Source: Stenotrophomonas geniculata ATCC 19374 = JCM 13324 (GTDB taxonomy: Bacteria; Pseudomonadota; Gammaproteobacteria; Xanthomonadales; Xanthomonadaceae). From it: DNA of 51,248 nucleotides. Below, in pieces: positions 43,821 through 51,248 of this stretch (positions are counted from its first letter, which is position 1; each line of letters opens with the position of its first letter). Under the pieces are notes generated by a model. That model worked only from the letters and a program-made list of their open reading frames with translations, searched no databases and was not told the origin of the DNA. Made by a program: the position numbers and the translations under genes. The DNA lies in the NCBI RefSeq assembly GCF_001431625.1, contig NZ_LLXT01000110.1, positions 1 through 51,248 of the forward strand, given 5' to 3'.

Positions 43821-44241
43821 GGGTGAACGCGGTGCCGTCCACGCCCAGGTCCCAGCCCTTGCCGGTACCGGACAGGGCCAGCGAGATGTCGCCCTTGGTC
43901 ATCACCTGCGCGTTGCTGGACTTCACCGCCCCGGCATGCGCGCCGACCGAGGCGTAAGTGCCCAGCAGCTCGTCGACGCTGACCGCGCCGGTGAAGCTGC
44001 CACGCCCGTTGGTGATCTTCGACTTGCCGACGGTCAGGCCGCCACCCTTCATCTGGATGCGCACCGGCAGGCTGGCGCCGTTGCTGCAGGTGACCGTGCC
44101 ATTACCGGATGCGGTCTTGTAGATCAACGACCAGCCGGACAGGTTGTAGCGCAGCTCGCAATCGAGGTTGCCGGCAGCGTGCGCGGCGGGGGCCAACGCT
44201 GCGGCGGACAGCGCCAGCAGCAGGGCGGAAGGCTTGTTCAT
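43807..44241 (-). CDS. Secreted protein of unknown function, 144 residues
   Basis: The signal peptide is clear (MNKPSALLLALSAAALAPAA, cut after AHA). The mature domain has two cysteines (LDCELRYN and VTCSNG) and glycine-rich beta strands: KGGGLTVGKSKITNGRGSFT and VDELLGTYASVGAHAGA. The C-terminus returns to strands (GWDLGVDGTAFTLSRR). It resembles small periplasmic barrel-type domains of unknown function found in proteobacteria; I cannot name the family. It overlaps the convergent gene by 14 bases at its 3' end. Confidence 0.75.
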   Translation of the reverse strand: MNKPSALLLALSAAALAPAAHAAGNLDCELRYNLSGWSLIYKTASGNGTVTCSNGASLPVRIQMKGGGLTVGKSKITNGRGSFTGAVSVDELLGTYASVGAHAGAVKSSNAQVMTKGDISLALSGTGKGWDLGVDGTAFTLSRR

Positions 44242-44344
44242 GGCGGGACTTCCAGTTCGGTCGGACTGGCGGCGAATCTAACAGCGCGCACGTGCACGTT
44301 GAATGCAGGCGCGCGCGCTGGTGCGGCGGCGTTCAGGCCGTCGC

Positions 44345-45151
44345 TCAGGCCTGCTCGTCCAGATGGAAGGCATCGGCATCAAGCATGGCCGGGAAGCGCG
44401 CGCGGTGTGCTGCCAGCGCCTCGGCCGAGACGGTGGTGGTGACCACCTGTTCGCGTTCGCGAATCTCCACCTGCGGCTGACCGAGGAAATCCAGCACCGC
44501 GCTGTCGCCGGCGTAATGCAGCTGGTTGCCATCGACGCCCACGCGATTCACTGCCGCCACGAAGCACAGGTTCTCGATCGCACGTGCACGCAGCAGTGTC
44601 TTCCACGCATAGGCGCGTGCCGACGGCCAGTTGGCAACGAAGATCTGCAGGTCGAAATCCAGCTGCTGCGGACGCTCCACGTTGTAGCGGTTGCGGCAGA
44701 ACACCGGGAAACGCAGGTCGTAGCAGACCTGCGGATTGATCCGCCAGCCCTTCCATTCCACGCTCAGGCGGTCGCGACCGGCAGCATAGCGCTCGTGCTC
44801 GCCGCCGTAACGGAACAGGTGGCGCTTGTCGTAGTACTCCAGGTTGCCATCGGGCGTGGCGAACAGCAGGCGGTTGTAGACGCCTTCGCCATCACGCAAC
44901 TGCACGCTGCCGATCACCGCCGCGTTCAAGGCCCTGGCCTGCTCGCGCACCCAGGCCACGGTCGGGCCGTCCATGCCTTCGGCCTGGGCGATGGCGTCGT
45001 TGGAGAAGCCACTGGTGAAGGTCTCCGGCAGGATCACCAAGTCGGTGGTGCCGGCCAGCGGTGCCAGCAGTGCGCCGTAGTACTCACGGTTGCTCGCCGG
45101 ATCATGCCAGCGGGTGTCGCCCTGGACGAGGGAAATGCGCAGGTCCTGCAT
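44345..45151 (-). CDS. Omega-amidase-like carbon-nitrogen hydrolase (YafV/Nit2 type)
   Basis: This 268-residue nitrilase-superfamily enzyme has the catalytic triad E43 (LPETFTSGF), K109 (YYDKRHLF) and C143 (QVCYDLRFP). The family hydrolyses alpha-keto-glutaramate or alpha-ketosuccinamate to the keto acid and ammonia. ATG 45151 (MQDLRISLVQ) matches the usual start; an in-frame TTG six codons earlier is not needed. It lies 14 bases after the aminotransferase gene, and the pair makes a transaminase/omega-amidase unit that recovers the amide by-product of glutamine transamination. Confidence 0.92.
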   Translation of the reverse strand: MQDLRISLVQGDTRWHDPASNREYYGALLAPLAGTTDLVILPETFTSGFSNDAIAQAEGMDGPTVAWVREQARALNAAVIGSVQLRDGEGVYNRLLFATPDGNLEYYDKRHLFRYGGEHERYAAGRDRLSVEWKGWRINPQVCYDLRFPVFCRNRYNVERPQQLDFDLQIFVANWPSARAYAWKTLLRARAIENLCFVAAVNRVGVDGNQLHYAGDSAVLDFLGQPQVEIREREQVVTTTVSAEALAAHRARFPAMLDADAFHLDEQA

Positions 45152-45165
45152 GGTCACTGCTCCGC

Positions 45166-46314
45166 TCAAAGAAGGCGCAGGCGTTCGATCGCCGCGTCCA
45201 TGGTCGCTTCATTCTTGGCGAAGCACAGGCGCACCAGGCGCTGACCGGCCGGCGGATTCTCGTAGAACGGCGACAGCGGGATGGCGGTCACGCCCTTCTC
45301 GATGGTCAGCCACTTCACGAACTCGTGGTCCGGCAGGTCGCTGATGGCCGAGTAATCGACCAGCTGGAAGTAGCCGCCGGGGACCGGCAGCGCCTTCAGG
45401 CGGGTGCTGGACAGCTGCTCGCGGAAACGGTCGCGCTTGGCCTGGTAGAACGCGCCCAGCTCGAGGTGGTGTTCGGGCTCATCGCGGATCATCGCGGCGA
45501 AGCCATACTGCGCCGGACCGAAGCTGGTGAAGGTGTTGTACTGGTGCACCTTGCGGAACTCGGCGGTCAGCGCCGGCGGGGCGATCGCATAGCCGATCTT
45601 CCAGCCGGTGCAGTGGTAGGTCTTGCCGAAACTGGAGATGACGAACGCGCGCTCGCGCAGTTCCGGGTAGCGCAGCGCCGATTCATGGCGGCGGCCGTCG
45701 TAGATGATGTGTTCGTACACCTCATCGGAGATCAGGTAGATCTGCGTGCCGCGCAGCAGCTCGGCCAGCGCCTGCATATCCTGCGCCGACAGCATCGCGC
45801 CGGACGGGTTGTGCGGGGTGTTGACGATCAGCATGCGTGTGCGCGGGGTGATCGCCGCACGCACGCGATCCCAGTCGACGGCGAAGGTCTGCGGATCCAG
45901 CGACACATGCACGGCCTTGGCACCGGCCAGATCGATCGCCGGTTCATAGCAGTCATAGGCCGGGTCGAGCACGATCACTTCTTCGCCGGCACGCACCACG
46001 GCGTGGATGGCGTTGAAGATGGCCTCGGTACCGCCACTGGTGACGGTGATCTCGCTGTCCGCATCGACCTGTGCGCCGTAGCAGTCCAGCGCCTTCTGTG
46101 CGATGGCCTGGCGCAGCGGCGCCACGCCGGTCATCGGCGGGTACTGGTTCAGCCCGGCGGCCATCGCCTTGGCCGTCTCATCGATCAGGCGCTGCGGCGC
46201 GGAAAAGTCCGGGAAACCCTGGCCCAGGTTGACCGCGCCGTGTTCGGCGGCGAGCTGGGACATCACGGTGAAGATCGTGGTACCGACCTTGGGCAGCTTG
46301 GTGTTGGGTTGCAT
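45166..46314 (-). CDS. PLP aminotransferase, YbdL/glutamine transaminase K-like
   Basis: This 382-residue class I/II aminotransferase has the PLP lysine at K231 (SSFGKTYHCTGWKIGY), NTPHNPSG at 165-172 and SDEVYEHIIYDG. The sequence is closest to methionine/glutamine-type aminotransferases (YbdL, kynurenine aminotransferase group), which close the methionine salvage pathway by aminating 2-keto-4-methylthiobutyrate. The adjacent omega-amidase supports glutamine as amino donor. ATG 46314 is used because MQPNTKLPKVGTTIFTVM is the typical N-terminus; the open frame continues through repeat DNA but is not protein-like there. Confidence 0.92.
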   Translation of the reverse strand: MQPNTKLPKVGTTIFTVMSQLAAEHGAVNLGQGFPDFSAPQRLIDETAKAMAAGLNQYPPMTGVAPLRQAIAQKALDCYGAQVDADSEITVTSGGTEAIFNAIHAVVRAGEEVIVLDPAYDCYEPAIDLAGAKAVHVSLDPQTFAVDWDRVRAAITPRTRMLIVNTPHNPSGAMLSAQDMQALAELLRGTQIYLISDEVYEHIIYDGRRHESALRYPELRERAFVISSFGKTYHCTGWKIGYAIAPPALTAEFRKVHQYNTFTSFGPAQYGFAAMIRDEPEHHLELGAFYQAKRDRFREQLSSTRLKALPVPGGYFQLVDYSAISDLPDHEFVKWLTIEKGVTAIPLSPFYENPPAGQRLVRLCFAKNEATMDAAIERLRLL

Positions 46315-46383
46315 CGGCCTGGAATCTGGGGGAACGAGGCCCAGAAGTGTACGAAATCCACGCTGCGACTGTGGGTTCAGCCG

Positions 46384-46452
46384 GTAGCGCCGGGCCATGC
46401 CCGGCGGCTCTTTGCATATGCCTTGCGGCCGCCGGGCATCGCCCGGCGCTAC
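46384..46452. repeat. Inverted pair of SMAG-type palindromes
   Basis: A copy beginning GTAGCGCCGGGCCATGCC at 46384 (to 46406) faces its mirror ending CGCCCGGCGCTAC (46430-46452). The pair lies in the divergent gap between the aminotransferase gene and ccmA, so here it stands upstream of both genes rather than at their ends. Confidence 0.8.
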
Positions 46453-46510
46453 CGGGACAGCATTCACCGCTACAATTGCCGCCGCACTCCGGCATGAAGA
46501 CCCCTGCCCC

Positions 46511-47140
46511 TTGAACACCCCTGCATTGCTGGCCGCCAGCGGCCTGAGCTTCTCCCGCAATGACGAGCCGGTGTTCGGCCCGCTGGACTTCCATGTGGAC
46601 GCCGGCGAGGCCCTGCTGGTGCAGGGCGGCAATGGCGCCGGCAAGACCACGCTGCTGCGCGTGCTGGCCGGCCTGGCCCGGCCCGGTTCCGGCCAGGTAC
46701 GGATCGACGGCAAGCCGGCCAGCAATGCCGAGCGCGCGCGCTATGTCGCCTATCTCAGCCACCTGCCGGCCCTGAAGCCGGACCTCGGCACGCTGGAGAA
46801 CCTGCATTTTCTGTGTGGCCTGCACGGGCGCCGTGCGCGGCAGATGCCCGGCAACGCGCTGGCCATCGTCGGCCTGGCCGGCTACGAAGACACCCTGGTA
46901 CGGCATCTGTCGGCCGGACAGAAGCGGCGGTTGGCACTGGCGCGCATCTGGCTGTCGCCGGCGCCGCTATGGCTGCTCGACGAACCCTATGCCAACCTCG
47001 ACCTGGAGGGCATCACCCTGGTCAACCGGATGATCTCGGCGCACCTGCGCGCCGGTGGCGCTGCGCTGGTCACCACCCATGGCGCCTATGCCGCACCGCC
47101 GGTGCGTACCCGCCAGCTCGACCTCGGCGGTGCCGCATGA
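46511..47140 (+). CDS. ccmA: Heme exporter ATPase CcmA
   Basis: This 209-residue ATPase drives the CcmABCD complex, which releases holo-CcmE during cytochrome c maturation. Walker A is GGNGAGKTT (39-47, K45), the signature is [12 protein letters not shown] and Walker B is [13 protein letters not shown]. The likely start is TTG at 46511, giving [14 protein letters not shown]. No ATG lies in frame close by, and an out-of-frame ATG six codons earlier ends on the same TTGA. It overlaps ccmB by four bases. Confidence 0.92.
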   Translation: MNTPALLAASGLSFSRNDEPVFGPLDFHVDAGEALLVQGGNGAGKTTLLRVLAGLARPGSGQVRIDGKPASNAERARYVAYLSHLPALKPDLGTLENLHFLCGLHGRRARQMPGNALAIVGLAGYEDTLVRHLSAGQKRRLALARIWLSPAPLWLLDEPYANLDLEGITLVNRMISAHLRAGGAALVTTHGAYAAPPVRTRQLDLGGAA

Positions 47141-47832
47141 TCGCGCCAGGCACCGAACCGGGCCTGTGGCAGACCGCGGGCGCCCTGCTCAAGCGCGACC
47201 TGCGCCTGCTCTGGCGCCGCCGCGGCGATGCGCTGCAGCCGCTGCTGTTCGCGGTGCTGGTGGTGGTGCTGTTCGCGCTGGCGCAGGGTCGCGAGCCGCA
47301 ACTGCTGGCCGCCACCGCAGGCGCAGTGCTGTGGCTTGCGGTGCTGCTGGCCGGGCAGCTGTCGCTGGATTCACTGTTCCGCTCCGATGCCGAAGACGGC
47401 TCGCTGGAACAATGGCTGCTGGCGCCGGTGCCGCTGGCCTGGCTGGTGCTGGTGCGCGTGCTGCTGCACTGGGCCACCACCGCCCTGCCGTTGATCGTGG
47501 TCAGTCCGCTGCTGGCCGAAATGCTGCATCTGCCGCATGACCAGCTGCCGATGTTGCTGGCATCGTTGCTGCTGGGAACGCCGTTGCTGAGCCTGATTGG
47601 TGGCGTGGTCGCCGCGCTGACCGTAGGCATCCGACGCTCTGGTATTCTCGTGGCGTTGCTGTCGCTGCCGCTGTACGTGCCAGTGCTGGTGTTCGGCGCA
47701 GGCAGTCTGGCGGCAGCCGGACGCGGACAGGATCCGGTCGGTGCGCTGCTGATGCTGGGCGCCGGCCTGTTGGTCGCGCTGGTGCTGGCGCCGTTGGCCA
47801 CCGCCGCTGCAATACGTATTTCTCTGAGTTGA
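47137..47832 (+). CDS. ccmB: Heme exporter membrane protein CcmB
   Basis: This 231-residue protein has six predicted membrane helices and is the partner permease of CcmA. The segment [20 protein letters not shown] matches the conserved FRxDxxDGxLEQ motif of CcmB. The N-terminus ([20 protein letters not shown]) is the typical cytoplasmic lead. Start ATG overlaps the ccmA stop (ATGA). ccmC begins 43 bases after its stop. Confidence 0.94.
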   Translation: MIAPGTEPGLWQTAGALLKRDLRLLWRRRGDALQPLLFAVLVVVLFALAQGREPQLLAATAGAVLWLAVLLAGQLSLDSLFRSDAEDGSLEQWLLAPVPLAWLVLVRVLLHWATTALPLIVVSPLLAEMLHLPHDQLPMLLASLLLGTPLLSLIGGVVAALTVGIRRSGILVALLSLPLYVPVLVFGAGSLAAAGRGQDPVGALLMLGAGLLVALVLAPLATAAAIRISLS

Positions 47833-47875
47833 CCGAGCTGAGAGCCAATCCACCCCTGCTGGATAGCCGCCACGC

Positions 47876-48646
47876 ATGAATCCGATTGTCCGCTGGTTCC
47901 ACCAACTCGGTTCGCCCCCCACGTTCGACCGATTCGCTGCCCGCTGGTCGCGGGTGTTCTACCTCGCGGCGGTGCCGGTGCTGCTGGTCGGCATGTGGCA
48001 GGCGCTGCTGGTGGTGCCGCCGGAAGCCAAGCAGCTGGACAGCTTCCGCATCCTCTACATCCACGTGCCCAGTGCCTGGATGAGCCTGTTCGTGTTCGCG
48101 CTGATGGCGCTGTATGCCGCCATCGCCCTGATCTGGCGGATCAAGGTCTGCGAGATCCTGGCCATGGCCTGTGCGCCGATGGGCGCCGGCTTCACCCTGA
48201 TCACCCTGCTGACCGGCAGCATCTGGGGCAAGGGTACCTGGGGTACCTGGTGGGACTGGGACCCGCGCATGACCAGTGAACTGGTGCTGCTGTTCCTGTA
48301 CCTGGGCGTGATCGGCCTGTACCACGCCATCGAGGACCGCCGCAGCGCCGCGCGCGCGGCCGGCCTGCTGGCCATCGTCGGTGTCAGCCTGCTGCCGGTG
48401 ATCCGCTATTCGGTGGACTGGTGGGGCGGCCTGCATCAGCGCCAGTCGATCAACGTGTTCGGTGAATCGGCAATCAGCAGCGCGATGATCGCGCCACTGT
48501 GGTGGATGGTCATCGGCACCAAGTTCTGGTTCGCCGGTTCGGTGCTGGCCAAGGCCCGCGCCGACAATCTCGACCGCGAGGCCGGCAAGGCCTGGGTCGG
48601 TGGCCGGGTCGATGCCGCACGCGCGGCCGGGGAGGCCCAGCCATGA
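47876..48646 (+). CDS. ccmC: Heme transporter CcmC
   Basis: This 256-residue six-helix protein presents heme to CcmE in the periplasm. The tryptophan-rich heme-handling motif is clear ([19 protein letters not shown]), and conserved histidines flank it (YIHVPSAW and LHQRQS). Length fits the family (about 240-250). The stop overlaps ccmD by four bases. Confidence 0.95.
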   Translation: MNPIVRWFHQLGSPPTFDRFAARWSRVFYLAAVPVLLVGMWQALLVVPPEAKQLDSFRILYIHVPSAWMSLFVFALMALYAAIALIWRIKVCEILAMACAPMGAGFTLITLLTGSIWGKGTWGTWWDWDPRMTSELVLLFLYLGVIGLYHAIEDRRSAARAAGLLAIVGVSLLPVIRYSVDWWGGLHQRQSINVFGESAISSAMIAPLWWMVIGTKFWFAGSVLAKARADNLDREAGKAWVGGRVDAARAAGEAQP

Positions 48647-48831
48647 CCCACCTGCCCTATGTGATCGGCGCGTACGCCGTGTTCGTGCTGGTGCTCGGCG
48701 CCGATGCCATCGGTTCGTGGCTGCGCCTGCGCATGGCACGCCGGTTGGCGCTGGCACGCCAGCAGCGGCAGCAGACCCGCGCCGTCAAACAGGAAGCTGC
48801 GGCGCCGCTGTCGACGGAGCTGGAACGATGA
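48643..48831 (+). CDS. ccmD: Heme exporter protein CcmD
   Basis: This 62-residue protein has one N-terminal membrane helix ([17 protein letters not shown]) and a basic cytoplasmic tail ([19 protein letters not shown]), the standard make-up of CcmD, which stabilises CcmE in the CcmABC complex. It overlaps ccmC and ccmE by four bases each. Confidence 0.92.
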   Translation: MTHLPYVIGAYAVFVLVLGADAIGSWLRLRMARRLALARQQRQQTRAVKQEAAAPLSTELER

Positions 48832-49289
48832 CGCCGGTACAACGCCGCCGCCTGGCCTGGGTACTGCTGGTCCTGCTCGCCTCCGGGCTGGCCACCGCAC
48901 TGGTGGCGATGGCGCTGGAACGCAACATCGCCTACCTCTACACGCCCTCGGAAGTGCTGCGCGGGGATGTCGATGCACAGTCGCGGTTCCGCTTGGGCGG
49001 CATGGTGGTGAAGGGCTCCTTCAACCGCCCGGTCGGTTCGCTGGAAGCACGTTTCGAAGTAACCGACGGCGATGCCCAGCTGGCGGTGACCACGTCGCGG
49101 ATTCTTCCGGACATGTTTGCCGAAGGCACCGCGGTGGTCGCCAGTGGCCGCCTGCAGGATGGTGTCTTCGTTGCCGACGAAGTGCTGGCCAAGCACGATG
49201 AAAAGTACGTGCCGAAGGAAGTGGCCGACAAGATGGGCGATGCCCATCGCAAGCATGACGTGCCGGTGACGGCACCCGAGGTGCGCTGA
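48828..49289 (+). CDS. ccmE: Heme chaperone CcmE
   Basis: This 153-residue protein is anchored by an N-terminal helix (residues 11-29) and has the periplasmic beta-barrel that binds heme covalently. The heme-binding histidine is H123 with Y127 in [13 protein letters not shown], so it is the histidine type, not the cysteine variant. [11 protein letters not shown] and the disordered C-terminal tail are typical. It carries heme from CcmC to CcmF. Confidence 0.95.
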   Translation: MTPVQRRRLAWVLLVLLASGLATALVAMALERNIAYLYTPSEVLRGDVDAQSRFRLGGMVVKGSFNRPVGSLEARFEVTDGDAQLAVTTSRILPDMFAEGTAVVASGRLQDGVFVADEVLAKHDEKYVPKEVADKMGDAHRKHDVPVTAPEVR

Positions 49290-51209
49290 GTGCTGCCCGA
49301 ACTGGGTCAGATCCTGCTGTTGTGCGCGTTGCTGGCCTCGCTGCTGCAGGCCGGCCTGCCGCTGGTCGGCGCGCATCGCAGCAATACGGCATGGATGGCG
49401 GTGGCACGGCCGGCCGCCTTCGCACAGCTGCTGCTGCTCGCCGGCGCGTTCGCGGTGCTGACCGCCGCGTTCGTGCAGCAGGATTTCTCGGTGCGCTACG
49501 TGGCCGAGAACTCCAATTCGCTGCTGCCGATGATCTACCGCTACTCGGCGGTGTGGGGGGCCCACGAGGGCTCGCTGCTGATGTGGGCGCTGGTGCTGGC
49601 GCTGTGGACCGGCGCGGTGGCGCTGTTCTCGCGGCACCTGCCGGCACGCGTGCAGGCGCGCGTACTGGCGGTGATGGGCGTGGTCAGCGTCGGCTTCCTC
49701 GCCTTTCTGATCTTCACCTCCAATCCGTTCCTGCGCCTGAACCCGGCGCCGCTGGAAGGCCGCGACCTCAACCCGCTGCTGCAGGACCCAGGGCTGATCA
49801 TTCATCCGCCGATGCTGTACATCGGATACGTGGGCTTTGCCGTTCCGTTCGCATTCGCGGTGGCGGCCCTGCTGGAGGGGCGCATCGATGCGCGCTGGCT
49901 GCGCTGGACGCGGCCGTGGACCAACGTCGCCTGGGGCTTCCTGACCTTGGGCATCGCGCTGGGCAGCTGGTGGGCCTACTACGAGCTGGGCTGGGGCGGC
50001 TGGTGGTTCTGGGACCCGGTGGAGAATGCCAGCTTCATGCCCTGGCTGGTCGGTGCGGCATTGATCCATTCGCAGGCCGTCACTGAAAAGCGCGGCACGT
50101 TCGGCAGCTGGACCCTGCTGCTGGCGATCGCCGCCTTTGCGCTGTCGCTGCTGGGCACGTTCCTGGTGCGCTCCGGCGTGCTGACCAGCGTGCATTCGTT
50201 TGCCGCCGATCCTTCGCGCGGCCTGTTCATCCTGGTATTCCTGTCGGTGCTGATCGGCGGCAGCCTGCTGCTGTACGCGCTGCGCGCCAGCCAGCTCAGC
50301 GTGGACGCCGACGACCCGCGCCGTGGCTTCACCGCCACCTCGCGCGAGACCCTGCTGCTGGCCAACAACCTGCTGCTGGCCACCGCCTGCGCGATGGTCC
50401 TGCTCGGCACGCTGTATCCGCTGCTGGCAGATGCACTGTCGCTGGGCAAGATCTCGGTCGGCCCGCCCTACTTCGGCAGCCTGTTCCTGCTGCTGATGGC
50501 GCCGATGATCCTGCTGCTGCCGTTCGGCCCGCTGGTGAAGTGGCAGCGCGACCAACCTTCGCGTGCATTCGCCCTGCTGGCGCCCTGGCTGGGGCTGGCG
50601 GTGCTGCTGGGCGCGCTGGCCTGGTGGCAGGCGCCGCAGAACGGCTGGAAGGCCGGTCTCGGTGTCGCCGCCGCGGCCTGGGTCGGATTCGGTACCGCAC
50701 GCTTCGTCTGGCAGCGCCTGCGTGGCAATGGTCGCTTCACCGCCGAGATGCTCGGCATGATCGTCGCCCACGCAGGCATCGCCGTGTTCCTGGCCGGTGC
50801 GTTGCTGGTGGAAGCCCTGAACGTGCAGCGCGAAGTGGCGCTGGCACCTGGCCAGCAACTGGTGGTCGGCCGCTACGAAGTGCGCTTCGAGGGCGTGGAC
50901 CATCGCGAAGGTCCCAATTTCATCGCCGACCGCGGTCACCTGCGGGTGTTCCGCAACGGCCGCGAACTGGCCCTGCTGCATCCGGAGAAGCGCCAGTACG
51001 CCAGTGGTGGTCAGGTGATGACCGAGGCCGGCATCGATGCACGCTTCGACGGCGACGTCTACGTGGCATTGGGCGAGCCGCTGGGCAACAATGCATGGGC
51101 GGTCCGGGTCCACATCAAGCCGTTCGTGCGCTGGATCTGGCTGGGCGCGCTGTTGATGGCCCTGGGCGGATTCATCACCGCCGCCGACCGCCGTTTCCGT
51201 CGTCCGTAG
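49290..51209 (+). CDS. ccmF: Cytochrome c heme lyase subunit CcmF
   Basis: This 639-residue inner-membrane protein, with about 14-15 helices, joins heme to apocytochromes together with CcmH. The WWD motif is GWGGWWFWDPVENASFMPWL, preceded by conserved histidines in WGAHEGS and LIIHPPML. It starts at GTG 49290, directly after the ccmE stop, giving MLPELGQILLL. Length fits the family. GGAG and an ATG for the next gene follow eight bases after its stop. Confidence 0.95.
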   Translation: MLPELGQILLLCALLASLLQAGLPLVGAHRSNTAWMAVARPAAFAQLLLLAGAFAVLTAAFVQQDFSVRYVAENSNSLLPMIYRYSAVWGAHEGSLLMWALVLALWTGAVALFSRHLPARVQARVLAVMGVVSVGFLAFLIFTSNPFLRLNPAPLEGRDLNPLLQDPGLIIHPPMLYIGYVGFAVPFAFAVAALLEGRIDARWLRWTRPWTNVAWGFLTLGIALGSWWAYYELGWGGWWFWDPVENASFMPWLVGAALIHSQAVTEKRGTFGSWTLLLAIAAFALSLLGTFLVRSGVLTSVHSFAADPSRGLFILVFLSVLIGGSLLLYALRASQLSVDADDPRRGFTATSRETLLLANNLLLATACAMVLLGTLYPLLADALSLGKISVGPPYFGSLFLLLMAPMILLLPFGPLVKWQRDQPSRAFALLAPWLGLAVLLGALAWWQAPQNGWKAGLGVAAAAWVGFGTARFVWQRLRGNGRFTAEMLGMIVAHAGIAVFLAGALLVEALNVQREVALAPGQQLVVGRYEVRFEGVDHREGPNFIADRGHLRVFRNGRELALLHPEKRQYASGGQVMTEAGIDARFDGDVYVALGEPLGNNAWAVRVHIKPFVRWIWLGALLMALGGFITAADRRFRRP

Positions 51210-51217
51210 GAGTTTCC

Positions 51218-51248
51218 ATGTCCGAGTCCCCCGCCCCGCGCCCCTCCC
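51218..51248 (+). CDS. Start of next ccm gene, probably ccmG/dsbE (partial)
   Basis: Only ten codons (MSESPAPRPS) are inside the window. GGAG lies seven bases before the ATG. The usual order places the thioredoxin-like thiol reductant CcmG (DsbE) after ccmF, so that is the expected product, but the visible residues do not prove it. Confidence 0.6.
   Translation, partial: MSESPAPRPS

Overview
The window is high-GC gammaproteobacterial chromosome, most likely Stenotrophomonas (S. maltophilia group). The evidence is the strong GC bias, the xanthomonad-style carbohydrate/TonB-receptor locus, and many short palindromes carrying a GTAG tetranucleotide at gene ends, which fit the SMAG repeats known from S. 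maltophilia. No rRNA, tRNA, CRISPR array, integrase or insertion sequence was seen. Most of the window is ordinary core genome, with one large catabolic locus and a few accessory modules.

Layout. 1-256: repeat-filled non-coding DNA. 257-9351: ABC exporter, ferredoxin-NADP reductase behind a Fur-like box, glutathione peroxidase, M3 peptidyl-dipeptidase, a lipoprotein/cyclopropane-fatty-acid-synthase pair, a small acetyltransferase, a 53-residue gene behind an excellent sigma-54 promoter, and a rhomboid protease. 9359-13693: POT peptide transporter, a degenerate endonuclease/exonuclease/phosphatase (EEP) protein, Mn-superoxide dismutase, and a secreted barnase-type RNase with a barstar-type inhibitor. 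13799-19014: a repetitive membrane protein behind nfuA, a pterin dehydratase with a TonB-like lipoprotein, a ZIP metal transporter, and rluC. 19015-22676: RNase E with a long leader.

22854-35996 is the most interesting block, all on the minus strand: lacI, a TonB-dependent receptor, then (after a hairpin-rich gap with a LacI-type operator) a GH144/glycoamylase-like lipoprotein, a sugar-binding lipoprotein, two CUT1 permeases, a 1055-residue discoidin/glycosidase-like protein, and a secreted EEP hydrolase. Stops and starts of the last six genes overlap or nearly touch. I read it as a complete uptake and degradation system for a beta-glucan. Beta-1,2-glucan such as osmoregulated periplasmic glucan is the favoured guess, and the EEP enzyme may remove phospho-substituents. 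No importer ATPase is encoded here.

36161-40529: bolA and yciI, then scpA-scpB-rluB. 40530-42652: an AraC-type regulator diverging from an MFS exporter. The last codons of the regulator lie inside one arm of a 26-bp inverted repeat. 42766-44241: three small genes of unknown function. 44345-46314: an aminotransferase/omega-amidase pair. 46511-51248: the cytochrome c maturation operon ccmABCDEF and the first codons of the next gene (probably ccmG), continuing past the edge.
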